Below, in pieces: positions 38,526 through 47,859 of a stretch of DNA of 64,000 bases. This DNA is from CBDCFT01 sp965216365 (GTDB lineage: Bacteria > Pseudomonadota > Gammaproteobacteria > Arenicellales > CBDCFT01). Every line of letters starts with the position of its first letter. The first letter of the stretch is position 1. The notes under the pieces are model-generated. The model was not told the DNA's origin and searched no databases. It saw only the letters and a list, made by a program, of their open reading frames with translations. Where the stretch lies: assembly GCA_965216365.1 (NCBI GenBank), contig CBDCFT010000022.1, positions 92,982 to 156,981 of the forward strand. The letters run 5' to 3'. The position numbers and the translations under genes are program-made.

Positions 38526-40598
38526 ATGATCGCCGGCGGAGCTGGGCGAAAGAGAGTCCGGAGCGCCATTCGCCGCGGACTGCTCCGCCTGCGACAGCCC
38601 CCAATCGCAATACTGACCCTGGCTTTTGTCGTGCTGGCGGCCATGTTCTTCAGCAACAGCGACATGGGCGGCGATCCCCATACGCCGCGCGGTGACGGCA
38701 AGTATCGCCCCGTGCTCGCTCGTGGCGACGGCCACATGATGTTCCTGATGTCGAGGTCTCTCGTGCTGGATGGCGACCTCGTCTTCGACAACGACCTCGC
38801 TCGGTTCGGTGATCCGTGGCGCCAGAAGAAAACCGCCACCGGACGCAAAGACATCCCGCATCCGATCGGTCCGCCGCTGGTATGGGCGCCGGTCCTGGCT
38901 GTTGCTCACGGGGCGTCCAAGGTGGTCAACCTCTTCGGCGCCGATATCCCATCACACGGATATACGATATTTCATCATCGTATCGTATTTTTGACCAGCG
39001 TCATATTCGGGTTCGGCGCCGTGGTAATCGGCTTCTTGTTGGCCCGGCGATTGGTCGGTGGGCGCTGGGCCCCGGTCTTCGCGGCGGTGGCGATTCTGTT
39101 CGGGACATCGATCACCTATTACTCCACGTACATGCCGAGCTATGGCCACGCCGTGGACGCTTTCGCGTGCGCCGCGTTCCTGGGCTATTGGGCCTACAGC
39201 TATGGAGATCTCCGAATCAGACGCTTTGTCATCCTGGGCGGGTTGCTCGGGATCTGCGCCCTGATACGAGTGCAGGAATTCGCCATGGGCATCGTCCTGG
39301 TGGTGGAGTTCGGGATTCGCGCCTTCGAACGACCCACCGACGGGCGTCGCGCGGTCTGGATTGCTGGCTTGCTCGGCCGCGGGCTGCTCACGCTGGGCGT
39401 GGCCATTGTCGCATTCACGCCGCAGCTGATCGCCTGGAAAGTGGTCTACGGTGAGTTCCTGTACAGTCGTCCCGGCTATGTTCGGCTCGATCTCCCCATG
39501 GCGTGGGAGCTGCTGTTTTCATCGCGCAACGGCTGGTTGGCGACCACTCCGCTGGCATACGCCGGGGCTCTGGGATTGCTTCTGGCCCCGCGCAAAGCCC
39601 GCGCCGTCACAACCGGCCTGCTCGCGGCATTGTCGGTGCAGGTCTATCTCAACAGCTGCGTATGGGATTGGTGGTCGCAAGCGTCCTACGGCCAGCGCCG
39701 CCTGTGCTCGGTTACTTTGATCCTGGTCGTCGGACTGGCTTTTCTCATATCTGCGTGCAACCGAGCTGCACGGCGGCTCCCCGTCCCCGCTCGCCTCGTG
39801 ATCGCCATCCTGATATTCGGCTGGTTCATCACGTGGAACCTGAACCACGTCGGTCGCTTGCGCGCTGGCAAGGCGCCCGGTACCAAGACGCGCACGATGT
39901 GTTGCCGCAATGTTCCCGGCTTCATGGCTGGGCTGTCCCAGCCGGTCTACGACCTGGTCGGCAATCCCTTTGCCCTGCCGGCGAGCGCGCTTTTCGCCTG
40001 GAAGTACGACGTGCCGCCAAAGCAGTGGGACGTGGCTGTGGGCCTCTACGCCGATCGGCCGACGTACACCGACTACATGAAAGGGATCCACCGCAAGCGC
40101 CGGTTCAACTGGAACGTGCCCGGGGTCCACTTTGGGCCCTATCTCCTCGGAGGGATGGGCCCGCGCCAGGGGCAACCGCGTCAGCGCGGTAAGAACCGCC
40201 CGTTCCGATGGACCCTCGCTCGCCGCGCTCGTTTCCTCGTGCCTCTGTTCATGCCGGAAACGCATCGCTTCTCGATCCAGATACTGCCCAACATCGGTCC
40301 GGACAACAGCCCTGTGCAAGTGAAGCTCCGGCTCAACGGCAAGGTCTATGCAGAGCGTGAATTCACCCTGCAACCGGGGCAGAAACCGGCGTGGACCGAG
40401 CTGACCTTCGAGGTTCCAAGGGCCGGGTTCAATATCGGCAACAACGAACTTACGATCGAGGCAACACCGCGGGCCTATGAGCTCGATGCGTGGAGCCAAA
40501 CAGCCAGCTACAAGCCACCACCACCTCCGGCCCGCAACGCCAAAGCCGGCGTCGCAGTGGGCCCCATGGTCATCACGTATCCCAGCCCAAAGCCATAG
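38526..40598 (+). CDS. Polytopic membrane protein, glycosyltransferase-39-like
   Basis: 690 residues. One helix near 28-46, then a periplasmic loop with several Asp (DGDLVFDNDLARFGDP), a run of about eight to ten helices to residue ~440, and a periplasmic C-terminal beta-type domain (about 560-690). The overall design resembles lipid-linked-sugar mannosyl/arabinosyl transferases (GT-C), but no diagnostic motif was found. Divergent from the sulfatase-like gene with about 155 bases between, suggesting joint control and work on the same surface polymer (inference). Confidence 0.6.
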   Translation: MIAGGAGRKRVRSAIRRGLLRLRQPPIAILTLAFVVLAAMFFSNSDMGGDPHTPRGDGKYRPVLARGDGHMMFLMSRSLVLDGDLVFDNDLARFGDPWRQKKTATGRKDIPHPIGPPLVWAPVLAVAHGASKVVNLFGADIPSHGYTIFHHRIVFLTSVIFGFGAVVIGFLLARRLVGGRWAPVFAAVAILFGTSITYYSTYMPSYGHAVDAFACAAFLGYWAYSYGDLRIRRFVILGGLLGICALIRVQEFAMGIVLVVEFGIRAFERPTDGRRAVWIAGLLGRGLLTLGVAIVAFTPQLIAWKVVYGEFLYSRPGYVRLDLPMAWELLFSSRNGWLATTPLAYAGALGLLLAPRKARAVTTGLLAALSVQVYLNSCVWDWWSQASYGQRRLCSVTLILVVGLAFLISACNRAARRLPVPARLVIAILIFGWFITWNLNHVGRLRAGKAPGTKTRTMCCRNVPGFMAGLSQPVYDLVGNPFALPASALFAWKYDVPPKQWDVAVGLYADRPTYTDYMKGIHRKRRFNWNVPGVHFGPYLLGGMGPRQGQPRQRGKNRPFRWTLARRARFLVPLFMPETHRFSIQILPNIGPDNSPVQVKLRLNGKVYAEREFTLQPGQKPAWTELTFEVPRAGFNIGNNELTIEATPRAYELDAWSQTASYKPPPPPARNAKAGVAVGPMVITYPSPKP

Positions 40599-40624
40599 AG
40601 CCGAGCTGCACGACGGTCGCGCGG

Positions 40625-41215
40625 TCAGAAAGACAACGCGACACCCAGGCGGAGGTGAGTGAGGCTCTCGTTGTCCTCGACGAACACGACCGCAGGTATG
40701 ATCTCGTCGCTGCGCCGGACAGTTCTGCGCGCGGTACCCAGGGCCTCGGCGGTGAGAGACAGATTGCGGGTGAGCAAGATCGCGATGCCTCCCCCGGCCG
40801 AGCCGTAAATCTGATCGGCGATGGTCTGCTCGTTGATGGAGGCGCGTATCAGGCCAGCGGTGGCGCGGACGAACAAGCTCACGTCACTCACCGAGATCAG
40901 CCGAATCGTGAGACCGCCTCCGGTCCTGCGATCGGTGCGCTGGTTGACTTCGTAGCTGGTCCTGGCGATCTCACCTGTGAATCCAAGCCGGCCGAGTTCG
41001 ACCTGGGCGTATAAACCCACTGATTCGCCAGTGAGATCTTCGTCCAGCTGCAATTTGCCGATGACTGCGCCAACCGTGACACCCGGCTTGAACGGCAAGA
41101 TACCCGGCTCTGCCGCCGCGCTCTTTGGCCCGAGCACGACGACTAGCATGGCCAGCGCGGCAATTGCGGCCCCCAAACGACACGACGAACGACACGACAC
41201 CGGGCGAATAGACAT
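40625..41215 (-). CDS. Secreted beta-rich protein, probable small outer-membrane barrel
   Basis: 196 residues with a signal peptide (about 1-36, cleaved after SAAAE-like site). The mature part is made of alternating hydrophobic and polar residues in about eight strands (GLYAQVELGRLGFTGEIART; SLFVRATAGLIRA) and ends in a barrel-type strand HLRLGVALSF with terminal Phe, the usual BAM signal. Function unknown. It lies tail to tail with the preceding membrane-protein gene and next to the left end of the IS element. Confidence 0.7.
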   Translation of the reverse strand: MSIRPVSCRSSCRLGAAIAALAMLVVVLGPKSAAAEPGILPFKPGVTVGAVIGKLQLDEDLTGESVGLYAQVELGRLGFTGEIARTSYEVNQRTDRRTGGGLTIRLISVSDVSLFVRATAGLIRASINEQTIADQIYGSAGGGIAILLTRNLSLTAEALGTARRTVRRSDEIIPAVVFVEDNESLTHLRLGVALSF

Positions 41216-41302
41216 GATCCCTCGAGTAGGCTGAGCGCGAAAGCTAGTTCCGAGGGTTAGTTTAATAGATATGAATTGCTTTGGCAGTGCTGCTGTTGTC
41301 GG

Positions 41303-41331
41303 TGTTGACCGCGGCCTACTAGTGACCCACT
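41303..41331 (+). repeat. IS21-type left terminal inverted repeat
   Basis: Starts with TG as IS21 ends do. It differs from the right end at four positions (7, 17, 18 and 20 counted from the tip), in the middle of the repeat, while the outer GCGGCCTA and inner TGACCCACT blocks are conserved. Confidence 0.85.
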
Positions 41332-41428
41332 AGATCGCGGCGAGACGGACCACGGCGCAGGCCTGCCGGGGCGCTTGGCGTGGCGGTAAAGTGGACCACT
41401 CGGGCGAGCGCGGGGCTCTGATCGCGGC

Positions 41429-41884
41429 ATGAGCAAGTCGGGATGGCGCCGGGCGACGAAGCAGTGCTCGGTCTGTAGACGACACTTCATCCCCAACCCG
41501 CGGGTCGGGGGTAGACAGCGGACGTGCGGCGAGCGGTCTTGTCGCCGAGAGCAGAAGCGACGGACGCAAGCACGGTGGAGCAAGCGGAACCAGTCGTACT
41601 GGACCGAGCGACGACTGCGGGACCAGCTCGCGAAGCGAAAGGAGCCGGAAAACGACGTCCGGGTGACCGGTCCACCAGCGGAGTTGGCGAAACTGCCGGC
41701 GGACTGGGCGCAAGACGCGATAGGGCCGGAAACGGTTGTACTCATTGTGTTTTTGGCGAAAGTCGTGCATCGCGCCACGCAAGCCGCGATGAAGAGGCAA
41801 CGAGCGGAAATCAAACGGGAAATCCGGGAAGTGCAACGGAGCCAAGCGCAAGACGCGATAGCCCCGAGGGGGCCCGATGGGTAA
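41429..41884 (+). CDS. Zinc-ribbon protein inside the IS element
   Basis: 151 residues. The N-terminus has CSVCRRHFIPNPRVGGRQ then CGERSCRREQKRR, a Cys-x2-Cys ... Cys-x4-Cys ribbon close to that of recombination- and IS-associated DNA-binding proteins. A basic helical stretch follows, and the C-terminal half is an amphipathic helix that may dimerise. The stop overlaps the next start (TAATG), so it is coupled to the ParB-like gene. A DNA-targeting or regulatory role in transposition is a guess. Confidence 0.7.
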   Translation: MSKSGWRRATKQCSVCRRHFIPNPRVGGRQRTCGERSCRREQKRRTQARWSKRNQSYWTERRLRDQLAKRKEPENDVRVTGPPAELAKLPADWAQDAIGPETVVLIVFLAKVVHRATQAAMKRQRAEIKREIREVQRSQAQDAIAPRGPDG

Positions 41885-42969
41885 TGTGGATTTCCCAAAA
41901 CCCGGACAGGAGGGCGGCCCGCGCGGGGAAACCCGTGCGGCCCCCTTCGGTCCACATGAGGGGGGCCGCCGAGCACATCATGATCGCCGAGAAGACCGAG
42001 AAGCACGTCGAGATTCGCAGGCTGGACGAGCGCCACGCCGGGCTGCGCATGATGCAACCGGCACAGCTGTCGTGGATGCGGGAGTCGGTGGGGCATCACG
42101 GTTTGCTGAACCCGATCATCGTCAATGGCGACGAGGACGAAAAACTGGTGGTTCTGGACGGGTTCAAGCGAGTCACTGTGTTGCGAGAGCGCGAGGAACG
42201 CACGGTCTGGGTGCGCGTGGTGCATTTGCCGGACTCCGCGGCGCGTGCGGCCATTCTGACCTTCAACGCCGGAAATCGCGGCGGGCTCAGCGAGCTCGAG
42301 GAAGGGTGGATCATCCAGTCCCTGGTGCGCGACTGCAAGCTGGCGCAAACAAAGGTGGCCGAGCTCGTGGGCCGTCACAAGGCGTGGGTCTGTCGCCGGC
42401 TCCTGCTCGTAGAACAGCTGTGCGAATCGGTGCAACGGGATTTGCGCGTGGGATTGGTGTCACCAACCGCTGCGCGGGAGGTCGCCCGGTTGCCGCGCGG
42501 CAACCAGGAGCGGGTGGCTCAGGTAATACGAGAGAACGGCCTGACCAGTCGCCAGACGGCCGAGCTGTGCTCGCGGTACCTCGAAGCTCGTGGCGGCGAC
42601 ACGTCGGCTGAGGCCATCGAGGAGCTCCTGGGCGACCCCCTGCGCTTCGTCGAGAGTCAAAAAACCAATCCCGAGCGCGAGCCACGCCAGGCCAGGGATC
42701 CGCGGCTGTCCGAACCTGGAGAGCAGATTCGCCGGCGGCTGGTCTCGTTCGACCTCGCCTGTGGCGAAGTCCGCGCGATGTTCCGTCGATACCCGGTCTC
42801 AGGGCTGCGCAAACAAGATCATCGCGTGCTGAGCCCCCTGGGGGCCGACATCGGGGCACGGGGGCAGGCGGTCATCGAGCGGCTGGCCGAGCTGGCTCGA
42901 TGCGACGAAAGTGGCGCCGATACCAGGGCCGAGAATCCAGCCGACGTGGAGAGCGCCCATGAGTCGTGA
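41884..42969 (+). CDS. ParB-like nuclease/HTH domain protein inside the IS element
   Basis: From about residue 30: a ParB N-terminal fold (VEIRRLDERHAGLRMM, HHGLLNPIIVNGDEDEKLVVLDGFKRVTVLRE), then a KorB/ParB-like HTH (TKVAELVGRHKAWVCRRLLLVEQL; LTSRQTAELC). A charged C-terminal third follows. The start at 41884 was chosen for its TAATG coupling; internal ATGs at 41956 and 41980 are alternatives. ParB-type proteins bind CTP and DNA; here it may choose the target or bind the multiple terminal motifs. Its end overlaps istA by 11 bases. Confidence 0.75.
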   Translation: MWISQNPDRRAARAGKPVRPPSVHMRGAAEHIMIAEKTEKHVEIRRLDERHAGLRMMQPAQLSWMRESVGHHGLLNPIIVNGDEDEKLVVLDGFKRVTVLREREERTVWVRVVHLPDSAARAAILTFNAGNRGGLSELEEGWIIQSLVRDCKLAQTKVAELVGRHKAWVCRRLLLVEQLCESVQRDLRVGLVSPTAAREVARLPRGNQERVAQVIRENGLTSRQTAELCSRYLEARGGDTSAEAIEELLGDPLRFVESQKTNPEREPRQARDPRLSEPGEQIRRRLVSFDLACGEVRAMFRRYPVSGLRKQDHRVLSPLGADIGARGQAVIERLAELARCDESGADTRAENPADVESAHES

Positions 42970-44677
42970 TGCGCGGGCACGTCTGGTCTACGACGTATCC
43001 CGCCTGCACGCGAGAGGAACCAGCATTCGCGGCATCGCGCGCGCCCTGGCGATCTCACGCCCGACGGTCCGGCGCATCCTCGACCAACTCGAAGAGCGGC
43101 GGGCCACCGGGGACGACCTGGTGCCGAAGAAGCCAGCCCGGGCGCCGCGGCCCTCGAAGCTCGACCCCTACAGGGACGTCATCACCGAGCTGATACAGCG
43201 CTATCCCGACATCAAGGCTACCCGGCTGTACGAAGAGCTGCAGGTGCGCGGCTTCGACGGCAAATACACCATCGTGCGTACCCATCTCGCGGCGCTCCGG
43301 CCCAGGCGCACGCCGCGTGCCTACAACGTGGTCGAGACCGCGCCCGGCAAGCAGGCGCAAAACGACTGGTCGCCGTACAAGCTGGAAAACAAGACACCGG
43401 TATACGGGTTCTCCAGCATCCTGAGCTTCAGCCGCTTTCAGTATCTGCGATTCTGCGACAACATGCGGCAAGAGACCGTGTTTCGTCAGATGAGGCGGGC
43501 ATTCGTCCATCACGGCGGGCTTGCCGACGAATATGTATTCGACAGCATGCCGGGAATCGTTGATCGCTGGGAGATGGGCGTTCCGATCCTGAACCTGCGC
43601 GCGGTGGATTTTGCCGCCTATTACGGGATTGCGCTTCATATCGCGCCTCGCGCCGATGGGCCGTACAAGGGGAAGGTCGAACGACCGTTTCGCTTCGTCG
43701 ACGAGTCGTTGTTCAACGGCCGGACGTTCCATACTCTCGCCCAGCTCAACGAGACCGGCGAGCACTGGCTGGAGAATCGCTGCAATTCGCGCAAGCACGG
43801 CCGCACCGGGCGCAGGCCGGTCGATGCGCTCGCAGACGAACCGCTGCGTCCCCTGCCCACGCACCCCTACGACGACCGCGAGCTGGCTCATCGGGTCGTG
43901 GACTCCTACGCCTATGTCCGCTTCGATGGCAACTTCTACCGCGCTGGTGCCACGTACGTCGGCACGTGGGTCTATCTTCGCGCCTCCGAGCACGAGGTCA
44001 CGATCATCGGTGATTCGGTCGAAATCCTGGCTCGCCACGAGCGTGGACCGAGGAACTCCAGGCTCTACATTCCCCCGCCCCAAAAGCTCACCCGTCCGCG
44101 CCGGCGACCGGTCGGCGAGCTGCTGGCGTGTTTCGAGACCTGGGGCCAGAGCGCTCACCAATTTGCCCGGTGCATCCAGCAGCGAAAGCGATACGCGGCC
44201 GTGGAGCTCGCTCACCTGCTCGAGCTGCGAACCTCCTATTCGGCCGAGGACATCCTGCGCGCCATCCAGCACGCGAGTCGTTACGGTGCCTACGACGCGG
44301 GCTCGGTCGAGCGCATCCTGCAGGCGACCGCAAAGCCTCGCACCCTCGAGGACCTGATCGCCGAGAACGCCCGCCATCGGATCCGGCAATCCATGGCGTC
44401 TTCACCAGTCACGCAACGGGGCCTGGCAGCCTACGCGCGTCTGCTGTCGGGCTCCGACCACGACGCAGACGCGCACGAGGCCGCCCATGGCGACAACGAC
44501 AAAGAAAACCGCAAAGAATCCCAGGACCAAAACGAGAGCTCCGACAAACCAAGACACCCCGGCGGGCGCCACGCAAGGCGCCCTGGAAGGGCAACCCGGA
44601 CGGCGCCGCAGCCGAGCAGCCCGCCGCCCTTTCACTCTGGCGACACCGCCGTCGCCAAGCCCAAAAACGAGCCCTGA
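42959..44677 (+). CDS. istA: IS21-family transposase IstA
   Basis: 572 residues. N-terminal HTH (GTSIRGIARALAISRPTVRRIL, about 18-39), an rve-type DDE catalytic core and a Mu-C-like beta domain. Catalytic residues are probably the Asp of QNDWSPY, the Asp of YVFDSMPG and the Glu of KGKVERPF. The last ~65 residues are an acidic, then Pro/Arg-rich tail that overlaps the istB start region by 191 bases in another frame. All four IS genes run in one direction with overlaps, so translation is likely coupled. Confidence 0.9.
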   Translation: MSRDARARLVYDVSRLHARGTSIRGIARALAISRPTVRRILDQLEERRATGDDLVPKKPARAPRPSKLDPYRDVITELIQRYPDIKATRLYEELQVRGFDGKYTIVRTHLAALRPRRTPRAYNVVETAPGKQAQNDWSPYKLENKTPVYGFSSILSFSRFQYLRFCDNMRQETVFRQMRRAFVHHGGLADEYVFDSMPGIVDRWEMGVPILNLRAVDFAAYYGIALHIAPRADGPYKGKVERPFRFVDESLFNGRTFHTLAQLNETGEHWLENRCNSRKHGRTGRRPVDALADEPLRPLPTHPYDDRELAHRVVDSYAYVRFDGNFYRAGATYVGTWVYLRASEHEVTIIGDSVEILARHERGPRNSRLYIPPPQKLTRPRRRPVGELLACFETWGQSAHQFARCIQQRKRYAAVELAHLLELRTSYSAEDILRAIQHASRYGAYDAGSVERILQATAKPRTLEDLIAENARHRIRQSMASSPVTQRGLAAYARLLSGSDHDADAHEAAHGDNDKENRKESQDQNESSDKPRHPGGRHARRPGRATRTAPQPSSPPPFHSGDTAVAKPKNEP

Positions 44678-45477
44678 ACAGCTGCTCTCCCAGATCCGTA
44701 ATGCGCTGACCGAGCTGCGCCTGCCGGTCGCCGCCCGTGAGCTCGATATCCAGCTCGAACAGAGCGCGCATTCGGGCCAGAGCGCTCTGGAATTCGTGTG
44801 GGGCTTGCTCGAGCCGCAGCTGCTCCATCGCCGCGAGCGCGCGGTCGAGCGGCGCACCGACGCAGCGCGATTTCCCTGCAAGAAATCCTTCGACAACTTT
44901 GACTGGGCATTCCAGCCCACCCTCGACCGTGAGCGCGTCCTGACCTGGGCTGCGCTGGACTTCGTACGTCGAGGCCAGAATCTCCTCATCGGCGGCCAGT
45001 CCGGCACCGGCAAGAGCCACATCGCCATCGCGAATCGGATACCTGGCGTGCGCTGCCGGCTTTCGCACCCGGTACACCTCCAGCGCCGACATGCTCGCCA
45101 CCCTCGGCGCCTCTTTGGCTACTGGCACCCTGTCCGACGCAGCAAAGGCCTACGTCCGCCCCGACCTCCTCATCATCGACGAAGTCGGCCTCGATCGCCC
45201 CGAGCGCGATTCCCAGCCCGACGCCCAGCTCTTCTATAAGGTCATCCGGCCGCGCTACGACGCTCCGCTCTCGACCATCATCACCAGCAACATCGATTGG
45301 GACGCCTGGGGTACCTACCTCGGCGACGATCTCGCCTCCGTCGCCATCCTCGATCGCCTGGTCCATCACGGCCACCTGCTCACCATCGAGGGCCCGAGCT
45401 ACCGAGCCGACCAGCATTCCAAGCTCAATTCCGCGCCCACTGATGGTCTTGCGACCGACGCCGGTGTGGGTCACTAA
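44487..45477 (+). pseudogene. istB: IS21-family ATPase IstB, frameshifted
   Basis: The AAA+ helper that loads IstA on target DNA. Walker A GGQSGTGKSH is in the first frame. At 45033-45034 one extra A breaks the frame; deleting it restores IGYLACAAGFRTRYTS and the rest, with Walker B LLIIDEVGLD and sensor TSNIDWDAW. The N-terminal ~70 residues are a basic, Pro-rich extension that overlaps the istA tail. The element would be immobile unless the base is a sequencing error. Confidence 0.8.
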
Positions 45478-45533
45478 ACCGCGACGAAGACCGCGATTCC
45501 GGAGCGCCCCAGTGGTCCATCACGGCCGCGGCA

Positions 45534-45562
45534 AGTGGGTCAGTTTTAGGCCGCGATCAACA
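45534..45562 (-). repeat. IS21-type right terminal inverted repeat
   Basis: Reverse complement of the left end with four mismatches; ends in CA. A second TGACCCAC copy lies just inside (about 45468-45475 on the minus strand), overlapping the istB stop. The sequence immediately outside enters the HNH nuclease frame. Confidence 0.85.
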
Positions 45563-46210
45563 AATCAGCATGGCGACATGGAACATTTTCGACCCAAAGG
45601 AAAAGTTACCGACCTGAGCGACCAATCGATTCGAATACAAGACGACGACGGGCACGAGAAAGAGCATCCGGGATACTATTGGCTCGCCTACGACTGGGAG
45701 AACCTATTGCCGTCGTGCCAGCTGTGCAATCAACCCAGCAAGGACCTCGACTCGGCTACCGGGCAAACAGTCAAACTCGGCAAACGGAGCCGATTCCCGC
45801 TCACTTCAGGCAGCAGGTATACCTGGCATCCCGATCACGACCTGAGCGCGGAAAGCCCCGTGTTCATCAACCCAGTCCAGGAAGACCCAGCAGAGCATTT
45901 GGAGGTCGATCTGGAGACCGGACTAATGAGCAGCAAGACCGCGCGAGGCAGAGTTTGTATCGATGTCTTCGGATTAAACCTTCGAGACGGCCTGCCCGAA
46001 GGACGCCGCAACGCCATGTTGGCCGTTCAGGCCGTTTTGGTTCAACTTGTCCACGAGACAACAGACCTCGAACGGCAACAACTGTGCATCAATAGACTGA
46101 TGCAGATTCGAGGAGGTTCAGAACCATACACCCTGGCAGCTCGCGCGCTGCTCGATTCTCACCTTGCAAGCCTCGCTCCCCTGTCCCCCGGCAACGACGA
46201 CAGTACCTGA
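45563..46210 (+). pseudogene. HNH nuclease, 5'-truncated by the IS element
   Basis: Open from the IS right end, about 215 residues. It begins DMEHFRPKG and continues GYYWLAYDWENLLPSCQLCN, the second half of the HNH site of a family whose first half carries CxxC. The missing N-terminus is not at the left flank of the IS. Such HNH proteins occur next to AAA or SMC-like ATPases in defence systems such as Septu (PtuB) and retrons, so this may be a defence remnant, but no ATPase partner is present here. Not expressible as is. Confidence 0.75.
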
Positions 46211-46242
46211 TCCGGCGAGCTAGCGGCGGCGGCGGAACTTGG

Positions 46243-47785
46243 TCAGCTTGCCCAGGTGCGGCTCATGATGTTGCCGCGGCCGCGGACCAATCCCTGGTGC
46301 TCGGTGGCGTACGAGATCGCCACCGACGGGTCGACGCCGAAGCGGACGTAGACCGACAGGAGGTCGTGGACGAACTGCGATACGCGTTGGTCTGCAAATC
46401 CACGATGTGCAGTAGCTGTCCGGCTTGTTGCGGATCATGGCTTGGCGATGATCAGCATGACCGCCGGATCGATGAGTTCGCCGTTGCCGTCGAGGTAGTG
46501 CTTGTACGAGAAGAAGCGATCCTCGGGGGCCAGCTGTTGCACGCCCTCTTCTTCGGGCTTGGGCGCCCGCAAGCTCTGGATGATGCGGTACTCGTGGTCG
46601 ATATAGGCCGTGACCGTGTTGTTCTCGTCGTCGCGTTCGTACTCGATGAACTTGTGGAATGCATCGTAGAGCGACTTGGGATTGGCATACGCTCCGCTCA
46701 CCAGATAGTAGAGCAAGCCGCCGAGCGAATAGATATCGGCCGGCCGGCCCACTGCCTTGGTGACCATGGCGCGCACATTGGTCTCGCCCGTCTCGCCGAA
46801 GGGACGGGCCAGGAGCAGTTTGCGGCGAGCTCGGTCGCAGCCGACGATCGGATATTGCTCGGGTCGGTTGAACAGCTGGAACGTGTCGTTGGCCTGAATG
46901 TTGGAGTAGAAGTCCTCGAAATACTCGACGTCCGGCGAGCCTTGCTGGACATTGACCAGAATCTCGAACTGATTGACCTCTTGCTCCGGGCTCTGGAAAT
47001 ACAGGGTTCCCGGCACGCTCTGCTGCAGCCGGGTCATCGACAGGCTCTGGTCTGGTTTTTGGGCCTTACCGACGTGAAGTCGGCCAGAACGATGCGCATT
47101 CGCGAGCCGCGCAGCAGGGGATCGGGCAACTTGAGAAGGATATTGGCCGGCTTGATGTCGCGGTGACAAATATCGTGGACCAGATGGGCGTACTCGATGG
47201 CCGTGGCCACCGGGACCATGTACTCGAGGACCGAAACATGCGCTCGCGCGGCGGTACGGCCAGAAGATCGTCGCGACGGCCGCGACCGCGCGACCCCTTG
47301 AGGCGCTCCTCGAGGGACATGTCGAGGAGCTCGAGCAGCATGAAGTCGTTCTCGACCCGATCGCGCAGCTGGGCGGCACGAAGGCCGGATTGTCGGATTC
47401 GCCCGAGGCCAAGAGTTCGATGATGTTGGGGTGACCCTGGACTAGCTCGAGGAGCTCCTTTTCCAGCTGGAAGCGCATCTGATCTTCGGCGGTCACTCCT
47501 TTTTGCAGAATCTTGATCGCGATGTTTCTGCGAAACGTGGTCTTGGACTGGACCCAGCGCTCCTCGCCCAGATAGGCCTTGGCGAATCGCCCCGAGCCGA
47601 GTTCGATGGGATTGCCGTTCTTTGTCGACCACGAAGGCATAGGTCCGCGATCGGCTGATATACGGCGAAACCTGCTGGACCTCGACCGAAGGTGCTGTTT
47701 GCTCTCCCTCGAAGTCACCCACGGGTTGATGATGTGCCGTCGGCGGCATCGCGTGGTTCGGTGGTGGCATGTTGCCGTGGGCCAT
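46243..47785 (-). pseudogene. Ser/Thr protein kinase gene with about seven frameshifts
   Basis: Pieces of one kinase are spread over all three frames: IELGSGRFAKAYLGEE (glycine loop), IAIKIL (ATP Lys), LLELLDMSLEERL, CHRDIKPANILL, IVLADFT (Thr in place of the DFG Gly), then DIYSLGGLLYYL and a C-terminal part ending GRGNIMSRTWAS. Shifts fall near 47620, 47380, 47232, 47075, 46438, 46420 and 46388; the first is a base gain, the rest losses. Between them the protein reads well, with no internal stops. That means very recent decay or locally poor sequence; the next kinase gene is clean. Confidence 0.75.
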
Positions 47786-47859
47786 GGCCCTGGTTGCTCA
47801 TAAGCAAACTCGCTTGGTTACGTCAGTCGCGCTGGATGGTGCTCGATTGGTCAAACGGA

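Larger units (their letters stand above)
41303..45562 (+). mobile_element. IS21-family element with two accessory genes (4.26 kb)
   Basis: Terminal inverted repeats of 29 bases, 25 matching: left 41303-41331 and right 45534-45562. Both begin TGTTGA and end TGACCCACT. Further TGACCCAC and TGGACCACT motifs repeat inside both ends, as in IS21 multiple transposase sites. Genes in order: zinc-ribbon protein, ParB-like protein, IstA, IstB (frameshifted). The first two are not standard IS21 cargo. No target-site duplication is visible (left flank ends GTCGG, right flank begins AATCA), so one end has probably been rearranged. Confidence 0.85.

Noticed and set aside
43055..44389. A 444-codon minus-strand frame opposite istA
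   Set aside because: Antisense shadow of the transposase frame; no recognisable motif and no ribosome binding site.
41298..45567. Target-site duplication flanking the IS21-type element
   Set aside because: The bases outside the two ends (GTCGG and AATCA) do not match in any 4-8-base register.
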